A DNA stretch of 64,000 nt from Ceratorhiza oryzae-sativae (GCA_030998015.1 JARWMV010000252.1:558001-622000), one strand, 5' to 3'; counted from the stretch's first letter, positions 11,815 to 23,819 are shown. The notes: generated by a model not told the origin, from the letters alone. Made by a program: numbers and translations.

Positions 11815-13127
11815 ATGGTTCAATTCGTCCATCCTATCAACCCTCTTGCCGTCAAACCCCGCACACACAGCATCCGCTGCACTCCTCTCACTCGCCGCCG
11901 CACCCTCCCCACTCTCCGCGACCTCACTTTCAGCCAGTCCTGGCGCCAAAACGCTATTGAACGTGCCGCCATCCGCAAACTCGCCAACGAGCTCAGCTCC
12001 CAGGCTTCTCCTTTGCCAAAGCTCACTAGCAGCTTATCCCTTCCTATCATTCTTCCAGTCACCTCGGTTTCAGCCATTCCGGGCATCTCCATGCAGGCAA
12101 TTGACAATCAGCCAGAGGAGATTCCTGGTACGCCTACTACTCCTCTTGAAAGCCAAGAGTACTACCCAGAACCCGAATCTCAGCGCGAGTCTCAGCCTGA
12201 GCCCAAGGCGAACATTTTTGACCCCAACACCAAGTCGGACGTCCTAGTCGGTGTGTACAAACAAGTACATCTTCATTTGCTCCTTCTGACCTTTCATTAG
12301 ATCTGACGATTACTGCACTCTACCGCATATATATAGATGATTTCAGCGAAAATGGCTCTCCGAGTGACAGACAGGAACCTCGACCTCAACTCCTGGCCAC
12401 TCTCCACACTCCTCCTAACTGGCCGGTTTCGCGCACTTCGAGCGACTACTACGACCAGAGCCCGCCCTCGATCTGCGGTTCCAGCGTCTCCAGCGCCAGC
12501 TCGACCCCTTCGCCTGTTCTTTCCACTCCTCAGTCGTTTTCGCCCGCGATCGACCCCGAGATTGCATATGCACACCAGACAACTGACGCTGGCCGGTTCA
12601 TCCCCAACAAGGTATACACAGCCTCGCCCGCCGCAGCGTTCGTCGCCAAGCCCGCCATACGTGCTCACTCAGCTGCGCAGGTGCACGCTCGGCGCACCGA
12701 GGCACCGACCCTGGGCGACAAGAAGAACTTGCGTTGGTTCCTCGTCGAATTACTGCGCAGATCCCGTTCGTCGGCCTCGGTTGTCCAGCTCGCATTGCAT
12801 TACCTTGCACAGGCCCGCGAACCCGTCGGGGATATTCTGCACCGCCGGTTCAAGACGTCTGGTCTCAGACAAGCCGACAGCTGTGGACAGGGTAACAAAG
12901 TCGAGGATTCTCCGTTGTTGGACCCACGCCGCTTGTTGCTCGCTGCGCTCATGCTTTCGACCAAGCTCTTGCACGATCATGCCCCCAACAACCGTGCCTG
13001 GTCTCGCGTCTGCGGGCTTTCGACTCACGAAGTTGGTGCTTGCGAACGTGCTCTTTGCCAAGCTCTCGACTGGAATCTCGCCAGTATGTTCGTCGGCCCG
13101 CGCGACGACCAGCCTGTCATCGTCTAG
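11815..13127 (+). CDS. Pho80/PCL-type cyclin
   Basis: Two exons, 11815-12250 and 12301-13127, summing to 1263 bases (420 residues, frame intact). The N-terminal region is basic, then Pro/Ser/Glu-rich. The cyclin-like core lies in the last third: LRWFLVELLRRSRSSASVVQ, LALHYLAQA, DPRRLLLAALMLSTKLLHD, NRAWSRVCGLSTHEVG and CERALCQALDWNLASMFV. The LLAALMLSTK...W...GLS..E...E...L..LDW pattern is the Pho80/PCL cyclin fold, which pairs with Pho85-type CDKs in phosphate sensing, polarity and cell-cycle entry. The first intron boundary gives VLVDLTITALYRIY. Which Pho85 branch it serves cannot be told. The 3' end converges on the RNF10-like gene. Confidence 0.8.
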
Positions 13128-13586
13128 GTGATAATAGGGGGGGGGAGTTGCACCCGGAAGAGAATCGGTTCGTTCGGTCGGGTCAACTCTCTCTCATTTG
13201 ATTTCCTTTGGTGGTTCAATGCCATTGTATTTATGTGCGTTTCTTTTCCCTACATCGTGTCTTGTACTCTACGCCTTGATTTCCACCTCTGGTTATCGTT
13301 ATATGCTCTAGACGTGTGGCGGTTTGCACAGTATGAACGTATCATTTTGAATGAAATTGAGAAAGTGAATAGCATATACCCGGCTTGCATTCTGTTATTT
13401 TGTTCGTTTTCGCTTTCCTGTGTTCCTCCACTGCTCTCTTATCCTTATTCTGTAACTTTTATCGCCATTTTTGGCTTTTCATTTCATCGGATATATTCAT
13501 TCAAAGATTCTACTCCAATTCCTGATCCATTCGCAAAGTAGACGTGGTCTGAAAACTCGATCAAGGAGTGCGTATACTCCGTATGT
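13128..13586. other. Convergent 3' intergenic region
   Basis: About 460 bases between two convergent stop codons (PCL-type cyclin and RNF10-like). A run of eight G follows the cyclin stop almost directly (near 13136-13143), then T-rich, pyrimidine-biased DNA suitable for 3' ends. No gene seen. Confidence 0.4.
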
Positions 13587-15706
13587 CTAGCGCCTCCTTC
13601 CTGGTCCGCCTCCCATAAGCACCAGCTTTTTTCTTCCCTTTTTACTCCCGCCGGTCGCTCCATTGCGTGCGTGCTGTTCCTCAAGATCGTGCCATGCCAT
13701 GTCCACCTCCCATGCGCTTTCTTCACGTGCTGCAGGCGCCCGACGGCGCTCGCTTGAAGCCGAGTGAAGTGCAGATGCGAACGAACGAGGGCCCCAGGCA
13801 GGGGGTTGCGCTGGTGGCTGTGCGACTGCCTCAGCATCGAGTTCGGGTGGCGGCACGGGCTGTGGAGAGAAAAACTCGGGATCGGGGATATCCTCTCCAA
13901 TGCCTGCAGCGCCCCCGCCTCCCCTATCTCTTGGTGGTCCAAAGGCACCCAGCACTCGTACGCGCTCTCGTTCCTTCTCCTCGGCTCTCGTTCTGTCTCT
14001 GTCTTCTCTTTTCGTCCGCCCCTCTCGCTCTTTACGTCTCCTCTCGGACAACCCTTCCCAACCCCCCTCACGCCACGCATCTTCCCCGACGATCCTCCTC
14101 ACGTTAACTTGTGCAAAGACAACTTCCCCACCCTCAGGAAGATGTCCGAGGTACTTGCACCGCTTACGCAAATCGTGATCGACTGAGCCAATATCGAGCG
14201 CCTCGACCGGAAAGGTGAGCTCGGGGGGGAATGCGTAGTAGGTGTGAAACCGGGCAAGCAGAATCCGGATATCGAGCGGATGGAGAAACACGGGCTGACC
14301 GGTGCTAGCTTGATAGAAATAGTAGGTAGGCGGTGTCGAATCTCGGGAAGGGGGGTTCACATTTCGGCGCTTGGGTTTGCCGTTTGGTGTCGGGGCCGAG
14401 GCTAGGATTGGTACTTCTGGGTTTGTGGTGGGATCTCTTGGATCGCCGGGAGTAGCCGCGACAGACTGTTTCGACCGCGCGGCTGCACGTTCGGCAGTAG
14501 AGATTTCCCGTTCAGCCCGCTTCACCGCATCTCGCAGCCATTCCGTGTCCGATGCTCGTGCCTTCTCGATTTGAAGTTTCACTCTGTCCTCGGCAGCCCG
14601 GACAAACGTTACGCTGATACTCTCGCTCGACGGCTTCGATGCTGCTTTTGCCCCAATCACATTCGAAACGCTAGAGCCGATATCATACGAAGCAAGCGAT
14701 ACACGCTCGACTTCGAGTGCTACGAGCTCTTCTTCCAGCTGTTTGATGATCAGGTCTGGCGTTGCCAACACAAACCGAGCAAAAGCTGCTGCATCTGGAG
14801 CAAAATGCCACGGAGTTTGGTTGATTGGCATTGCGGGGGACGGCCACGTCGCGGAGTGGGGAAGCGCAAGTGTCGTAAGTTGAGGGCGATACATCAAGCG
14901 CATGTGGATGGTACGCCGCGACGACGGGGTGTCTGAACCGGATGAAGCATCAGGTGGATTATCGGATTGTGCCTGTGAAGAGTGCGTATCCACCAAGTCG
15001 ACCCATCGAACACACTTGAGCTGTTTTTCGCTGACCGAGTCGAAACAAATTGGACAGCGGTTCCACTTTGTGTTATCGCCAAGTGTGAGATAGTGCAGAA
15101 TGCACGGGAAGCAATACACCTAAGCATGTGTGTGAATAGCAGCATCAACACTGGCGGGTCGAATAAAGGTATAAGCGAATAAAGACGTAACGCACGTGTC
15201 CGCATTTGGTCATTCTGGGAGCCGTTGGCGGTGAGAGGCATATCGGACAGGTCGTAACACCTTCGGCCGCCGTCCCTGCCGATGCAAACGCCGATGAACG
15301 AGGAATGAGGACTTGGAGAATGTCTTCCCACTGGAAGAATCTGAGTCACTCGTGAGTGTACGCCAGAGCAGTGCGATAAAGCGGTACGCACATGTCAGGG
15401 TCCGCAAAATGGACTGTGTAATCCCCAGTTGGTTTCATTACAAACCGATACTGTGCATTCACGAATTCTTTCCTTCTTGTTTAGCTCACGAAACTTTTGA
15501 ACAGTTGGGGGCTCACTTTCTGGATTGTAATAGACATTGTTTGGCTTGCGACCTCGGCGGGGAACATGTTGAAGTGGCTGAGAGCGAGGTGGAAGCGTAA
15601 AATTGAGCAGATGATTTAGACTTTCTGTACGTTTATTAGCGGCTTGGGGACGTGCGGACATATAATGGGTTGCAGGTTGTGGTTTGGTCTTTTCGACGTG
15701 GTTCAT
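13587..15706 (-). CDS. RNF10-like RING-finger E3 ubiquitin ligase
   Basis: Exons on the minus strand: 15392-15706, 15196-15340, 13587-15119. The N-terminus is a basic linker, followed by FVNAQYRFVMKPTGDYTVHF, ADPDIFFQWEDILQVL and a C3HC4 RING: [27 protein letters not shown], then WNRCPICFDSV. This order is that of RNF10 and yeast Mag2. Human RNF10 takes part in ubiquitination of 40S ribosomal proteins on stalled ribosomes. A long C-terminal part contains a Glu/Arg-rich probable coiled coil (ERRRKEREGRTKREDRDRTR region) and ends in a basic Gly-rich tail. Exons sum to 1993 bases, one more than a multiple of three: an extra base lies near 15465 (a GGAAAGAATT stretch), just before FVNAQYRF. The rest is open, so the break is probably a sequence error. 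The start is the first ATG in frame with the Pro/Arg-rich N-terminus. Confidence 0.82.
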
Positions 15707-16459
15707 CAAGGCCAGCGGATCGTCTCAGTCATATCTCGTCCATCACATGACTCGGGGGCTGAGCGCTAGCCAGAATAGCCACCTGGTGCACTTCTGTGGC
15801 TAGCTGCTATTTGAAGCTGTCATGCCCGAGAAACCACAGGAGATTTCAACCTGCTATGTGTGCCTTGAAACTACTTCTAAATAGCTTCGGACGGTTCCTG
15901 GCTCAGTTGAGAGCCCGCCTTTGCGTCACCCATTCTGTGTTGCCCTATAGCTGTCCTCATCCATACAACCTAGCAGGATTTTCATTCATGCTGTTGACCT
16001 CGGAACATCCATGGGCTGCGAAGCAGAGACGCTTTTCATTACCGGGGGCCCTGGGTCCGGTCCAATGTGGTTGCTCGCCTGTTCCTTTAAGGCTATGGAC
16101 AACGCAATGCGGCTGGTGCCGCATTATAATATCGCATGGCGTCCCGGACACGCGGGCCCTATACCACACAGATATTGTTACATAGTGACAATGAAAACGC
16201 AAATTCGGAGCAACCCCCGGCTCGGCACCATACTCCGAACCGAGGGATTTCACCCCTCCACATCACCTGGGTCTGCTAAAATAGCGGAGTTTTCGCTCAA
16301 ATGCTGTAATCGTGTTCCTGGCTGAACATTTTGCTGCGTCCAGCGCTTCTGTGTTTATCCCCCATCGAATATACGATCGTGATAAATACCGGTTGCGTTA
16401 TTTCAAACCTCCATCATACCTCTCTCTCTTCCTCTCTTGCAACCTTCGACACCCTTGTC
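15707..16459. other. Intergenic region between RNF10-like and SDR genes
   Basis: 753 bases separating divergent start codons. Open frames present are short and carry no recognisable motif. Part close to the dehydrogenase start (about 16420-16459) is CT-rich and likely belongs to its leader. Confidence 0.4.
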
Positions 16460-17710
16460 ATGAGCTCGGTGCCAGGGAATCTAGATCTCTCAGCTGCTAG
16501 TCTTTTCAACCTGAAAGACAAAGTAGCACTTGTCACCGAAGGTTCTTCAAATACTGGAATCACGGTCGTAAGCGCACTAATTCAAAATGGTGCAAAAGTA
16601 TACGCCGTATGCGAGTCCAGTGAAGCTGTTCAGGTGGTGGGTTACTATCAGATGCTTGTTAAAGGCGCGTGTGTAAGCTAGAGCCTATTATCCATCAGGT
16701 CAAAGGCCTGCTTGGCGAACAAGAGCGGTGTAAATATCTTATCCATGATTTGAAGGTATGCGGCTCGCCTAGTAGTCTACTTGGCTGTGGCCTGATAGGG
16801 TGATCATACCGATCAGTCGAAAGAAGGATGTTTGCTGTTATCCAAATCGTTCAGGGAGCTAGAGCTCGAGTTGCATATTCTCGTCAACAATAGTGGGGCA
16901 ACTTGGGGAGGCAAGTGGGAGGAGTTTCCGTACGTACTGCACCACGGTCCTGGTTGCGCCATGACCCACCCGCCAACGTAGTGACGAGGGTTGGGATCAA
17001 GCTATGGCTTCACATGTCAAAAGCCTTCTTTACGGTGGGTGCCCACAGCTGTTAGCCCGGCAAAGTAGAGTGGTGACCTTTTGGCAGTAACAGGATGCCT
17101 CACTGGACTCCTAGCCAAAAATGCGGTGCTTTCGGATCCTGGGCGCATCGTTAATATTCCAGTTCTAGCAATAGACGACACTGACCACTTTGACGAAGGA
17201 AGGCTGAGCTTAAGCTGTAAGATTTCAGCCTGTAATTCCTATCCCCCGTATTCACGCAACCTTAGACGACACTAGTAAATCAGCCGTCAGCCATCTGACA
17301 GCAGTCCTATCTACCTCCCTTGCTTCCAAGCACATAAGGTACGCCAACAATCCCGCGCTGGCTTTTCCTAACCGAGCGGCAGGGGCTAGTCTAAATTAGG
17401 CGTACTAAAAGACTATCGTGCAGCGTAAACGCGATCCTCCCGGACATCGACATGGCTCGAGTATCGAGTGCGGCTGGAGCTACTATCTCAGAAGTTTTCG
17501 GCACAATAGGCAAGCGTCTTAGTTCCGGTTAAACAACCACACTAACCAGTACGGATAGAGCACGTCAACTCAGCACAAGATCTCGCTGGCATTCTCGTGT
17601 TTTTGTTATCTTCGGGAGGTGCACGTATTACGGGAGCACGCATCGAGGCCGAACGGGTCGGACATGACACAACCAATCGATGGTGGGGGCGGAGGAGACT
17701 GAGCGATTGA
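16460..17710 (+). CDS. Short-chain dehydrogenase/reductase (SDR)
   Basis: Eight exons: 16460-16633, 16699-16755, 16817-16929, 16982-17034, 17088-17216, 17266-17338, 17424-17509, 17550-17710; sum 846 bases, 281 residues, frame intact. Seen in order: LKDKVALVTEGSSNTGI (cofactor-binding turn), ILVNNSGATWGG (the NNAG-type motif), GRIVNI, the catalytic YDTSK created by joining exons 5 and 6, VNAILPD, and a QDLAGILVFLLSSGGARITGARI end typical of NAD(P)H-dependent SDRs of the gluconate 5-dehydrogenase/RhlG-like fungal group. The intron at 17217-17265 splits the codon for the catalytic Tyr. Intron 17510-17549 uses a GC donor. The glycine-rich turn deviates: the usual T-G-x3-G-x-G reads T-E-G-S-S-N-T-G, so cofactor binding may be changed. 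Substrate unknown. Confidence 0.72.
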
Positions 17711-18274
17711 ACGAGCTATGCTCCACTGCTAGCAACGATCCAAGATCCTCCAGGTCATGGATACTAACCCTATCCAAGGAAGGGTATCTTTTGTTCTTTG
17801 AAACATGAATACAGGGTAATTGTTTGGCCTAATCATCCTATTGTTCTTCATGGATACATCCGCACACCCCATATTTTCGGGGAAAGGCAAGGCGTCTTGA
17901 CTGTACGAAACCCACAACATTCTTAGTCTCAAGTAGCGCCGGGCAAAGAATTGAAATAGAACCTTGATTATATGCGTTTAGTTTCAACAGGCGCCTATAT
18001 GATCTGGTTGACTACCCGCGCCTATATTCCAATTCTCGTCGATCGAGAGACAAAATGGTCGTGCAATACCCCAAGTATGACGTAAATATTGATATGAGGG
18101 CCGACTCCACCCAGGTTTTCATCCTTGATAATTCCTGGGTTATATCAAAGCTCAAGACCAGGTCAACCCCTGATCTTTATGACGTCACATGTGACCCTAG
18201 CATGACGCGCCACTCAGCAAAGCGCATACATAAACCTGGGTTGCCATTAGAATCACTCGTTTTGCACACAGCTC
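17711..18274. other. Intergenic region before GRAM-type gene A
   Basis: 564 bases without a credible gene. The second half, close to the start at 18275, would hold the promoter of GRAM-type gene A. An open frame at 18055-18288 has no similarity to the paralogue and is probably chance. Confidence 0.4.
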
Positions 18275-20928
18275 ATGCACGGCTCTAAGATAATATCCCC
18301 TATAATGGATGCCCTTGAACGCAACAAGGGCAGCGGCGAGCGTAATGAGCCTGGAATTGAACCTGAAAATCACCCAATTGTGAGGGATTATGCTACTACA
18401 TGCGGGCTTTCAGAGAGCGGTAGGGGGAGATTTATAAACATCGCATTTTTGGTTGACGGATTACTTGTGTCTAGACTCTGATATGTCTATAGTAGCCCAC
18501 CCACAGGATGGCGCGTTTGGGCCACAGAAGATCACCGGGCTAGAAGACTACCCTTTGCTCCCCTTGGATGTAAACACATCTCAGACTAGCGTAAACGTGC
18601 TTGATGCGCAAGCCGAAATTGCTAGCGCACGCATAGCTGAGAAAACCGAGGATGAAGGAGATGAACAAGAAAATGCGTTGAGCGATGAGCAGCTTCGCAG
18701 GCTGTATGAAGACGAAGAAGTTGAACGTTTCCTAACTGTTTTCGCGACGGTGAGTGAGTTTATACTCCCTCGTTTTGACTTAACCTCTAGCATTTGCGAT
18801 AGCACGTCAATGAGATCACCCTGGCACCTACAAAAGGACGTAAGCCTAAAAAGGTTCAAACAATACGCTCCAACCTCAAGGACGGCTCACCTGGCGGTAT
18901 CAAACTCGTTCCTATTGACGACGAAACAGATTCCGACGCAGAGACGGATGTCAATGAACCTTGGACTTACCTCAACCCAGACAAAACTCCTGAATCCTCC
19001 AAACCCCCCATTGCTCCTCCGGTTCCTGAACAGCCTGCGGAATCTTCGTATAAGCCTCCACGCTACCTTTCTGCCCGGGTAGCGGAGTTTCTCATGTCGA
19101 AACTGCCAGACACCCCAGTTGCTCCTCCAGCAAAATTTAGGCTTGGGGCAGCCCGGCTTGCGGGTCAGCGAATTTATTTCTCCACATACCCGTTCTATGC
19201 TCCGTTTGTGGCAAACCTCATGGCGCTAGCAGCTTGGTCCGACTGGCATCGTAGTGCGCATGTATGCGCAGTTTGGTGGATCCTTTGGTGGTTCAACATG
19301 CTGATCCCCGCGCTCTTGGGTAGAATATTGTTCTCTTTGATCCGTCGCGGCATCATGCGCAACCCGACCTTGAGCGAGCTGAGAAAGCGCCGACGAATAG
19401 CGGAAGAAGCAGACAAGCTTGGAGATGCGATGGAGGGGCATGGTGCGGCTGCGAGTTTCCTGGGTACAGGTTCGGCGCCGGGTGTTGGGCAAGGCGGAGG
19501 CGACATGGGGTTTAAGGATTTGTTGAAACTTACCAAGATGATTACTAAAGGCAAAGGCAAGAAAGCCAGAGATAAGACAAAACAGGCTACAAGTACCGCA
19601 GCTGCGCAAGTTGGAATAGATGTGGATAGCTGGGAAAATGATTTCAAAGGGCAAGAGGCTGACTGGAGAAGCTCGACACTGAAATCGATGGAAGACTTTG
19701 CAGACTTTCATGAACGAGTTCGAAAGTGAGCTCCCGTTATTTTCTCATATTCTGGATGATACTAATAACATATTAGTCTATTTATCTGGCGTCGTGAACA
19801 ATCGTCTCGCGTATACGCTCTCGTCCTTACATTTCTCACGCTATTTATTGCCTTCACCCCGACGCACATCCTCTGCAAGCTGTCCTATGCAGTGACTGGC
19901 GTTATCTACTGGTTCGGTGTCCCCGTAATTTTGGCTATGCCTGCAGAAGCACTCAGACGGTGCGTCTCTCAGATACTCTCAACTAGTCGTTTTTTTTTTC
20001 GATTGAAGACCCAATATAGCATTCCTCCGCTTTTCGGCGACGTCCCATCCGACGCCGAGTATGCGATAAGCCTCATAAGTGCTCGAGTCGCACAAGGCGA
20101 AAGCATCATCCCGACCTCTCATCGGACACGCCGCCAGCACGGCAAAGCTCGCCGCTACCTCGCAAACATTAATCCGTCCGCCACCGATGTATCGGGAGAT
20201 ATCACGCGAGATCGAGCGACCTGGGCTCCAGAGTCGGGCCATGAACAAAGTATCCACGACATGCGCAAAGAAGCAAACGAACGGGAGGCTGTTGCTGAAG
20301 AAGACCGGGCTGCTACGCGTGGGGAGCATAAGATTGTTACGAGTGAGGAGATCGAGGCGCAGGAGGACGCTAAACCGAATAGGAGTCCAGTGGATCGGCT
20401 CAAACACCAATGGGAGGAGGTGAAAACTGACTTTACGGGGAAGAAAGTACGTGTATGCATCTCATGTTCTTGAACATGTTGATCGAAACCATGGGTTAGG
20501 AGGAACCAGCTAATGAGTCGCATACCATTGGGGCTCCGCAGAGTAAGCCATCGGGTCGTGGTTGTCTGGCGGTCGTGACTGAGGGGTGCCCGATCCTAGC
20601 CGTTCCTGCAAACCACAAGGCGACACCTGGATCGCTGACTCTCAACTCCGAGGCTATTTCATTTACTCCTCTACTAATGAGTACCATTCGCAATGTGATT
20701 CCACTTGAACAGATCCAAGGCGTTAAGAAAACGCATCACACCGGCACGTCCTATTGCTGTTCGCACGACCCCAATGCTGACATGATCGCCAATACAGCCG
20801 GTCTGAGGATTCGTTACAAAGACAATCAAAAGGAACAGCATGAGGTTGTGTTTAGGTTCATCCCCAACCGAGATGAGATATTCGGAAAGCTGGTCGGATG
20901 GGGCGGCAAGAGGTGGAGAAAGGTGTAA
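18275..20928 (+). CDS. GRAM-type membrane protein, copy A (DUF3292-like family)
   Basis: Start at 18275 is set by the paralogue at 39667-42298, whose N-terminus shares NEP...EP...VRD..AT and the same first intron (here 18420-18474). Further exons start at 18475 and 18803 and follow through several short introns. Seen in order: an acidic segment with LEDYPLLP, LSDEQLRRLYEDEEVERFLTVF, a hydrophobic membrane region (GQRIYFSTYPFYAPFVANL then VWWILWWFNMLIPALLG), a basic loop, a second hydrophobic region (YALVLTFLTLFIAFTP, VIYWFGVPVILAMP), a charged coiled-coil-like stretch, and a C-terminal GRAM-like domain (ATPGSLTLNSEAISFTP, RNVIPLEQIQGVKKT, EVVFRFIPNRDEIFGKLVGW). GRAM domains bind phosphoinositides or proteins at membranes. 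I recall a fungal family of unknown function (DUF3292) of this kind; the label is tentative. No frame break seen. Confidence 0.72.
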
Positions 20929-21499
20929 GGGGCCTGGCTATATACCACGATGATTGATGGTGTCGCTACGCCTTGAATATGTATTTGAAGCTGCGAGCAA
21001 AATAAACACACAGACTTCAGGTTTCATACTACCGCACTGATTGAAGTGTAAACAAAACTTCGCGTGCTAGGGGAATAGGTGAGAAATTTTCCAGGGATGG
21101 GTTTGATTAACCGAAGTTTGGACTCTGATGCTGTAGACTAGATGGATGCACTCGGTGACTAGCAACCATCCAAAGGAGACCTCAGAGTACTGTCTCATAC
21201 CTACCTTTACTTAGCTTCTCTAACAAAATTCCCTGCAAGAGCCTGGCGTTCTCTGAACACCAAGTAAGGGACGTCTGTATCATAGACTCGTGCACTGGGA
21301 AACGTTTTGCCGCTACCGAGCCTGATATAGTTCCTTCATGCCACGTTAAACACACTCTGTTGCCGTTTTCAACGTCTGGCTCATGCGTATCAACAGGCAA
21401 GACTTGAGGTTAGGCTAGCATCGACACTGGGAAGCCGACCAAAACAGATCAGATTCTTTTTGGAATGTACAACAAGTCACAAAAAGACCAGTATTTTTG
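20929..21499. other. Convergent 3' region
   Basis: 571 bases between the stop codons of the GRAM-type gene A and the SR-type gene, which converge. No gene or repeat seen; AT-rich segments fit 3' untranslated sequence. Confidence 0.4.
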
Positions 21500-22500
21500 C
21501 TAATAGCGACGATCGGAATAACGTTCCCTGTCATCTGGATAGCGTCCTCCACCGCGTTCACGTTCCCGGTCATCATATCTAGAAAGTCAAATTGAGCTGG
21601 GGTGTCCAAGAGACAAAACTAGAACGTACCGGCCACGATCCTCATAGCGATCTCGCTCATAGCGGCCTCCGCGACGGTCCCGATCATCATAACGGTAGCG
21701 GTAATCGTCACGCGATTCTCTGCTGTAGCGGCTATCATATTCGCGTGGATAATAAGGACGTTCAGCTGCATATCTATTACTTTTGTTAAACGAGGTCTAA
21801 CAATAACAGGTTTTTAACCTACCTATCATCTCGATAACCACCTCCATAGCCACGATCGTCACGACGAGCAGTGCCCAAGTACTTCCCAGGCGTAGGGGTT
21901 CGAGCGCGGCCGCGGCGCGCCTGATACAACGTCAGTATACACTATAAACCAATAAGAAGACGAGCTACCTTTTCAACAGTCATAGGTTTGCCAGCCAAGT
22001 CAGTGTTATGCAAACCAGTGATGGCAGCTTCGGCTTCTTCGACAGTGTCCATTGTCACAAACGCGAAAGCCACGTGAGTCACGCGTGTGAGGATCATAAA
22101 CGACGGATGCCTTGGCCACCTAACCATTCATGTTAGTGCTGTTCCGTTTCATCAGACTAGTTTGTTACCTTGCCAAACTTGCCAAATGCTTCTTCAAGCA
22201 TGCGGTTGTCAACGCGGCTCGAAAGACCAGAGACGTGTAGGTTATTGCCAGGATTAGCACTAACTGGCCCCCCGGCGCTTCTGTAACACTGTGAGCCACC
22301 GGACCCAGTGGTGTGAGAAACAAACGTACCGGCCCCTCTCTTCGCCGTTCCGCCCTGGGCTGCGGCTGCGGTCCCGCTGACGGTCGCGATCGTCACGGAC
22401 CGGTGGTGGGGAGCGGTCGGCTCGTCCATTCCAGCCGTCGTTGGTAGGAGCGGCAGGGTCGGAGGGAGCTGGCCAGGCTGAGTGGGGTGAAGATGGTAGG
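21500..22500 (-). CDS. SR-type RNA-binding splicing factor (Tra2-like), start uncertain, frame break in RRM
   Basis: The stop is at 21502-21500. Read on the minus strand the gene has an N-terminal Ser/Pro/Arg region (DRQRDRSRSPGRN), one RRM (NNLHVSGLSSRVDNRMLEE, AFGKFGK, then VVYDPHTRDSRGFAFVTMDT, ITGLHNTDLAGKPMTVEK) and a C-terminal Arg/Asp/Tyr-rich tail (RRGRARTPTPGKYLG, repeated DDR/RYxR units). One RRM between RS-like flanks is the Tra2 layout: a splicing activator binding exonic enhancers. At about 22064 an extra base breaks the frame inside the RNP1 motif RGFAFV, most likely a sequence error. No in-frame ATG precedes the N-terminal exon: the frame runs back to a TGA shortly before, with ATC where a start might be expected (about 22525), so the start lies in an unseen upstream exon or is misread. 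The right-hand boundary is approximate. Confidence 0.7.
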
Positions 22501-22949
22501 CGGGGTGAGTTGATGTTGATTCAAAAGAAATGCCGAAAAAGTGGGCGAGAGGCCGACAGACGTCGCAACAAATAGACGCTGAGTCGGCGGAGACTATCGC
22601 GCAACAGGCGGTGACCTTGGGTCGTGCATTATGGCGCGTGGAAAGTGTTGCGCGAGAACATTTGGAGTCGCAGAGACTATGTTGTGTACGACAGGCGCTC
22701 CGGTCGACAGACGTGTTGCGAAAATAACAGTGCCGCGGCTGTGCTGACTGACGTACCGTCCGTCATGTTTTGTTGTATAGAAAAGTTTTTTTGAGGAGCT
22801 GGGTGGTGGTTGTTGGGAAGGAGGCTCAGTCCGTAACTGGCGTGTTTTGTAATGGGTGGCGGCGCTTGTGGCAGACTTAGGGCCGGCTGGCAGACGTTGA
22901 GCGAAATTTCCGCTCCCGCCGCCGATATCGCTCAACTGATCCCACCGAG
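22501..22949. promoter_or_regulatory. Divergent promoter region of SR-type gene and COX6
   Basis: About 450 bases between the 5' end of the SR-type gene and the COX6 start. An open frame on the minus strand (22594-22935) has no recognisable content. The DNA just before COX6 is GC-rich with C-runs; no TATA element seen. Confidence 0.35.
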
Positions 22950-23466
22950 ATGAACGCCCGCCTGCTCGCTCGCTCGCTCCGCCCCGCCGCCCAGCTGGCG
23001 CGGCCCATCGCCCGCGTCGGCGGCGGCGTCCGAGCGATGTCCTCGGGCAGCCACGCCCACGAGAACGAGTCGTTCGAGTCCTTTTCCGCCCGCTACGAGC
23101 AGTTCTTCACCCAGGTCCAGGATCTGTTCGAGCTCCAGCGCGGACTCAACAACTGCTTCGCCTACGATCTCGTCCCTAGTAAGCCGTTCCGCATTCAGGG
23201 TGCAAGTGACGTTGTACTCACCGCATCCCAGGCCCAGCCGTTATCGAGTCTGCGCTTCGTGCCGCCCGCCGTGTCAACGACTATTCAACTGCCGTGCGCA
23301 TCTTCGAGGGTATCAAGGCCAAGGTCGAGAACAAGGGACAGTACGAAGCCTACCTTGCTGAGCTCAAGGGCGTGAGGGAGGAACTTGGTGGGTCACTTCT
23401 ATCGCAGTCGGACCGGTTCTCAGACCGTCAGCAGGCATCAACACAAAAGAAGAGCTCTATGCGTAA
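22950..23466 (+). CDS. cox6: Cytochrome c oxidase subunit 6 (COX6/COX5A), mitochondrial
   Basis: Exons 22950-23178, 23232-23387 and 23435-23466; 417 bases, 138 residues, frame intact. The first ~30 residues are Arg/Ala-rich without acids (MNARLLARSLRPAAQLARP), a typical mitochondrial targeting presequence. The mature part shows ESFSARYEQFFTQV, ELQRGLNNCFAYDLVP, SALRAARRVNDYSTAVRIFE, QYEAYLAELKGVREELGI and ends KEELYA, the order of fungal Cox6 and animal COX5A. This is a nuclear-encoded peripheral subunit of complex IV on the matrix side. The tiny last exon (32 bases including the stop) was found by continuing the conserved ELGI...EEL ending. Confidence 0.88.
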
Positions 23467-23819
23467 TCATCTTGCAGATCATTGTGAGCGATACGGTTGT
23501 CTTTCTGCGACACCAACTAATCTTCGCTCAGACCTGTATTGCCTGTCCATAACTTTTGAACAATTCGAATATTTTCATCCGTCCTTGCCTCGATTTGTTG
23601 CGGCGTGGTCACCGACTGCGATTCCGAGATTATCCGAAATCAATTATTTGATTGGCTCGGCTGTCTTGACCCTGGGAGCTCCTATCCATCGCCGCACACC
23701 CCGCTCAGTCGTTATTCCAATAACTAGCGATGATTTCACTCAATTGATATAAAGCTGACCAATAGGCTCGATGGGATTCGCCGTATGTTGACATCGAAAG
23801 AACGCAAACCAGGCTCAAT

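Noticed and set aside
12337..13131. Long Arg/Pro-rich plus-strand frame over the PCL-type cyclin exon 2
   Set aside because: It is a shifted frame of the cyclin exon; the true frame carries the cyclin motifs and joins exon 1 through a proper intron.
15341..15391. In-frame TGA in the RNF10-like gene after ADPDM
   Set aside because: It lies within a GT-AG intron (15341-15391); removing it gives the expected ADPDIFFQWEDI.
17217..17275. SDR as a pseudogene lacking the catalytic Tyr
   Set aside because: Reading straight through suggests loss of Tyr, but splicing 17217-17265 creates YDTSK and all eight exons sum to 282 codons.
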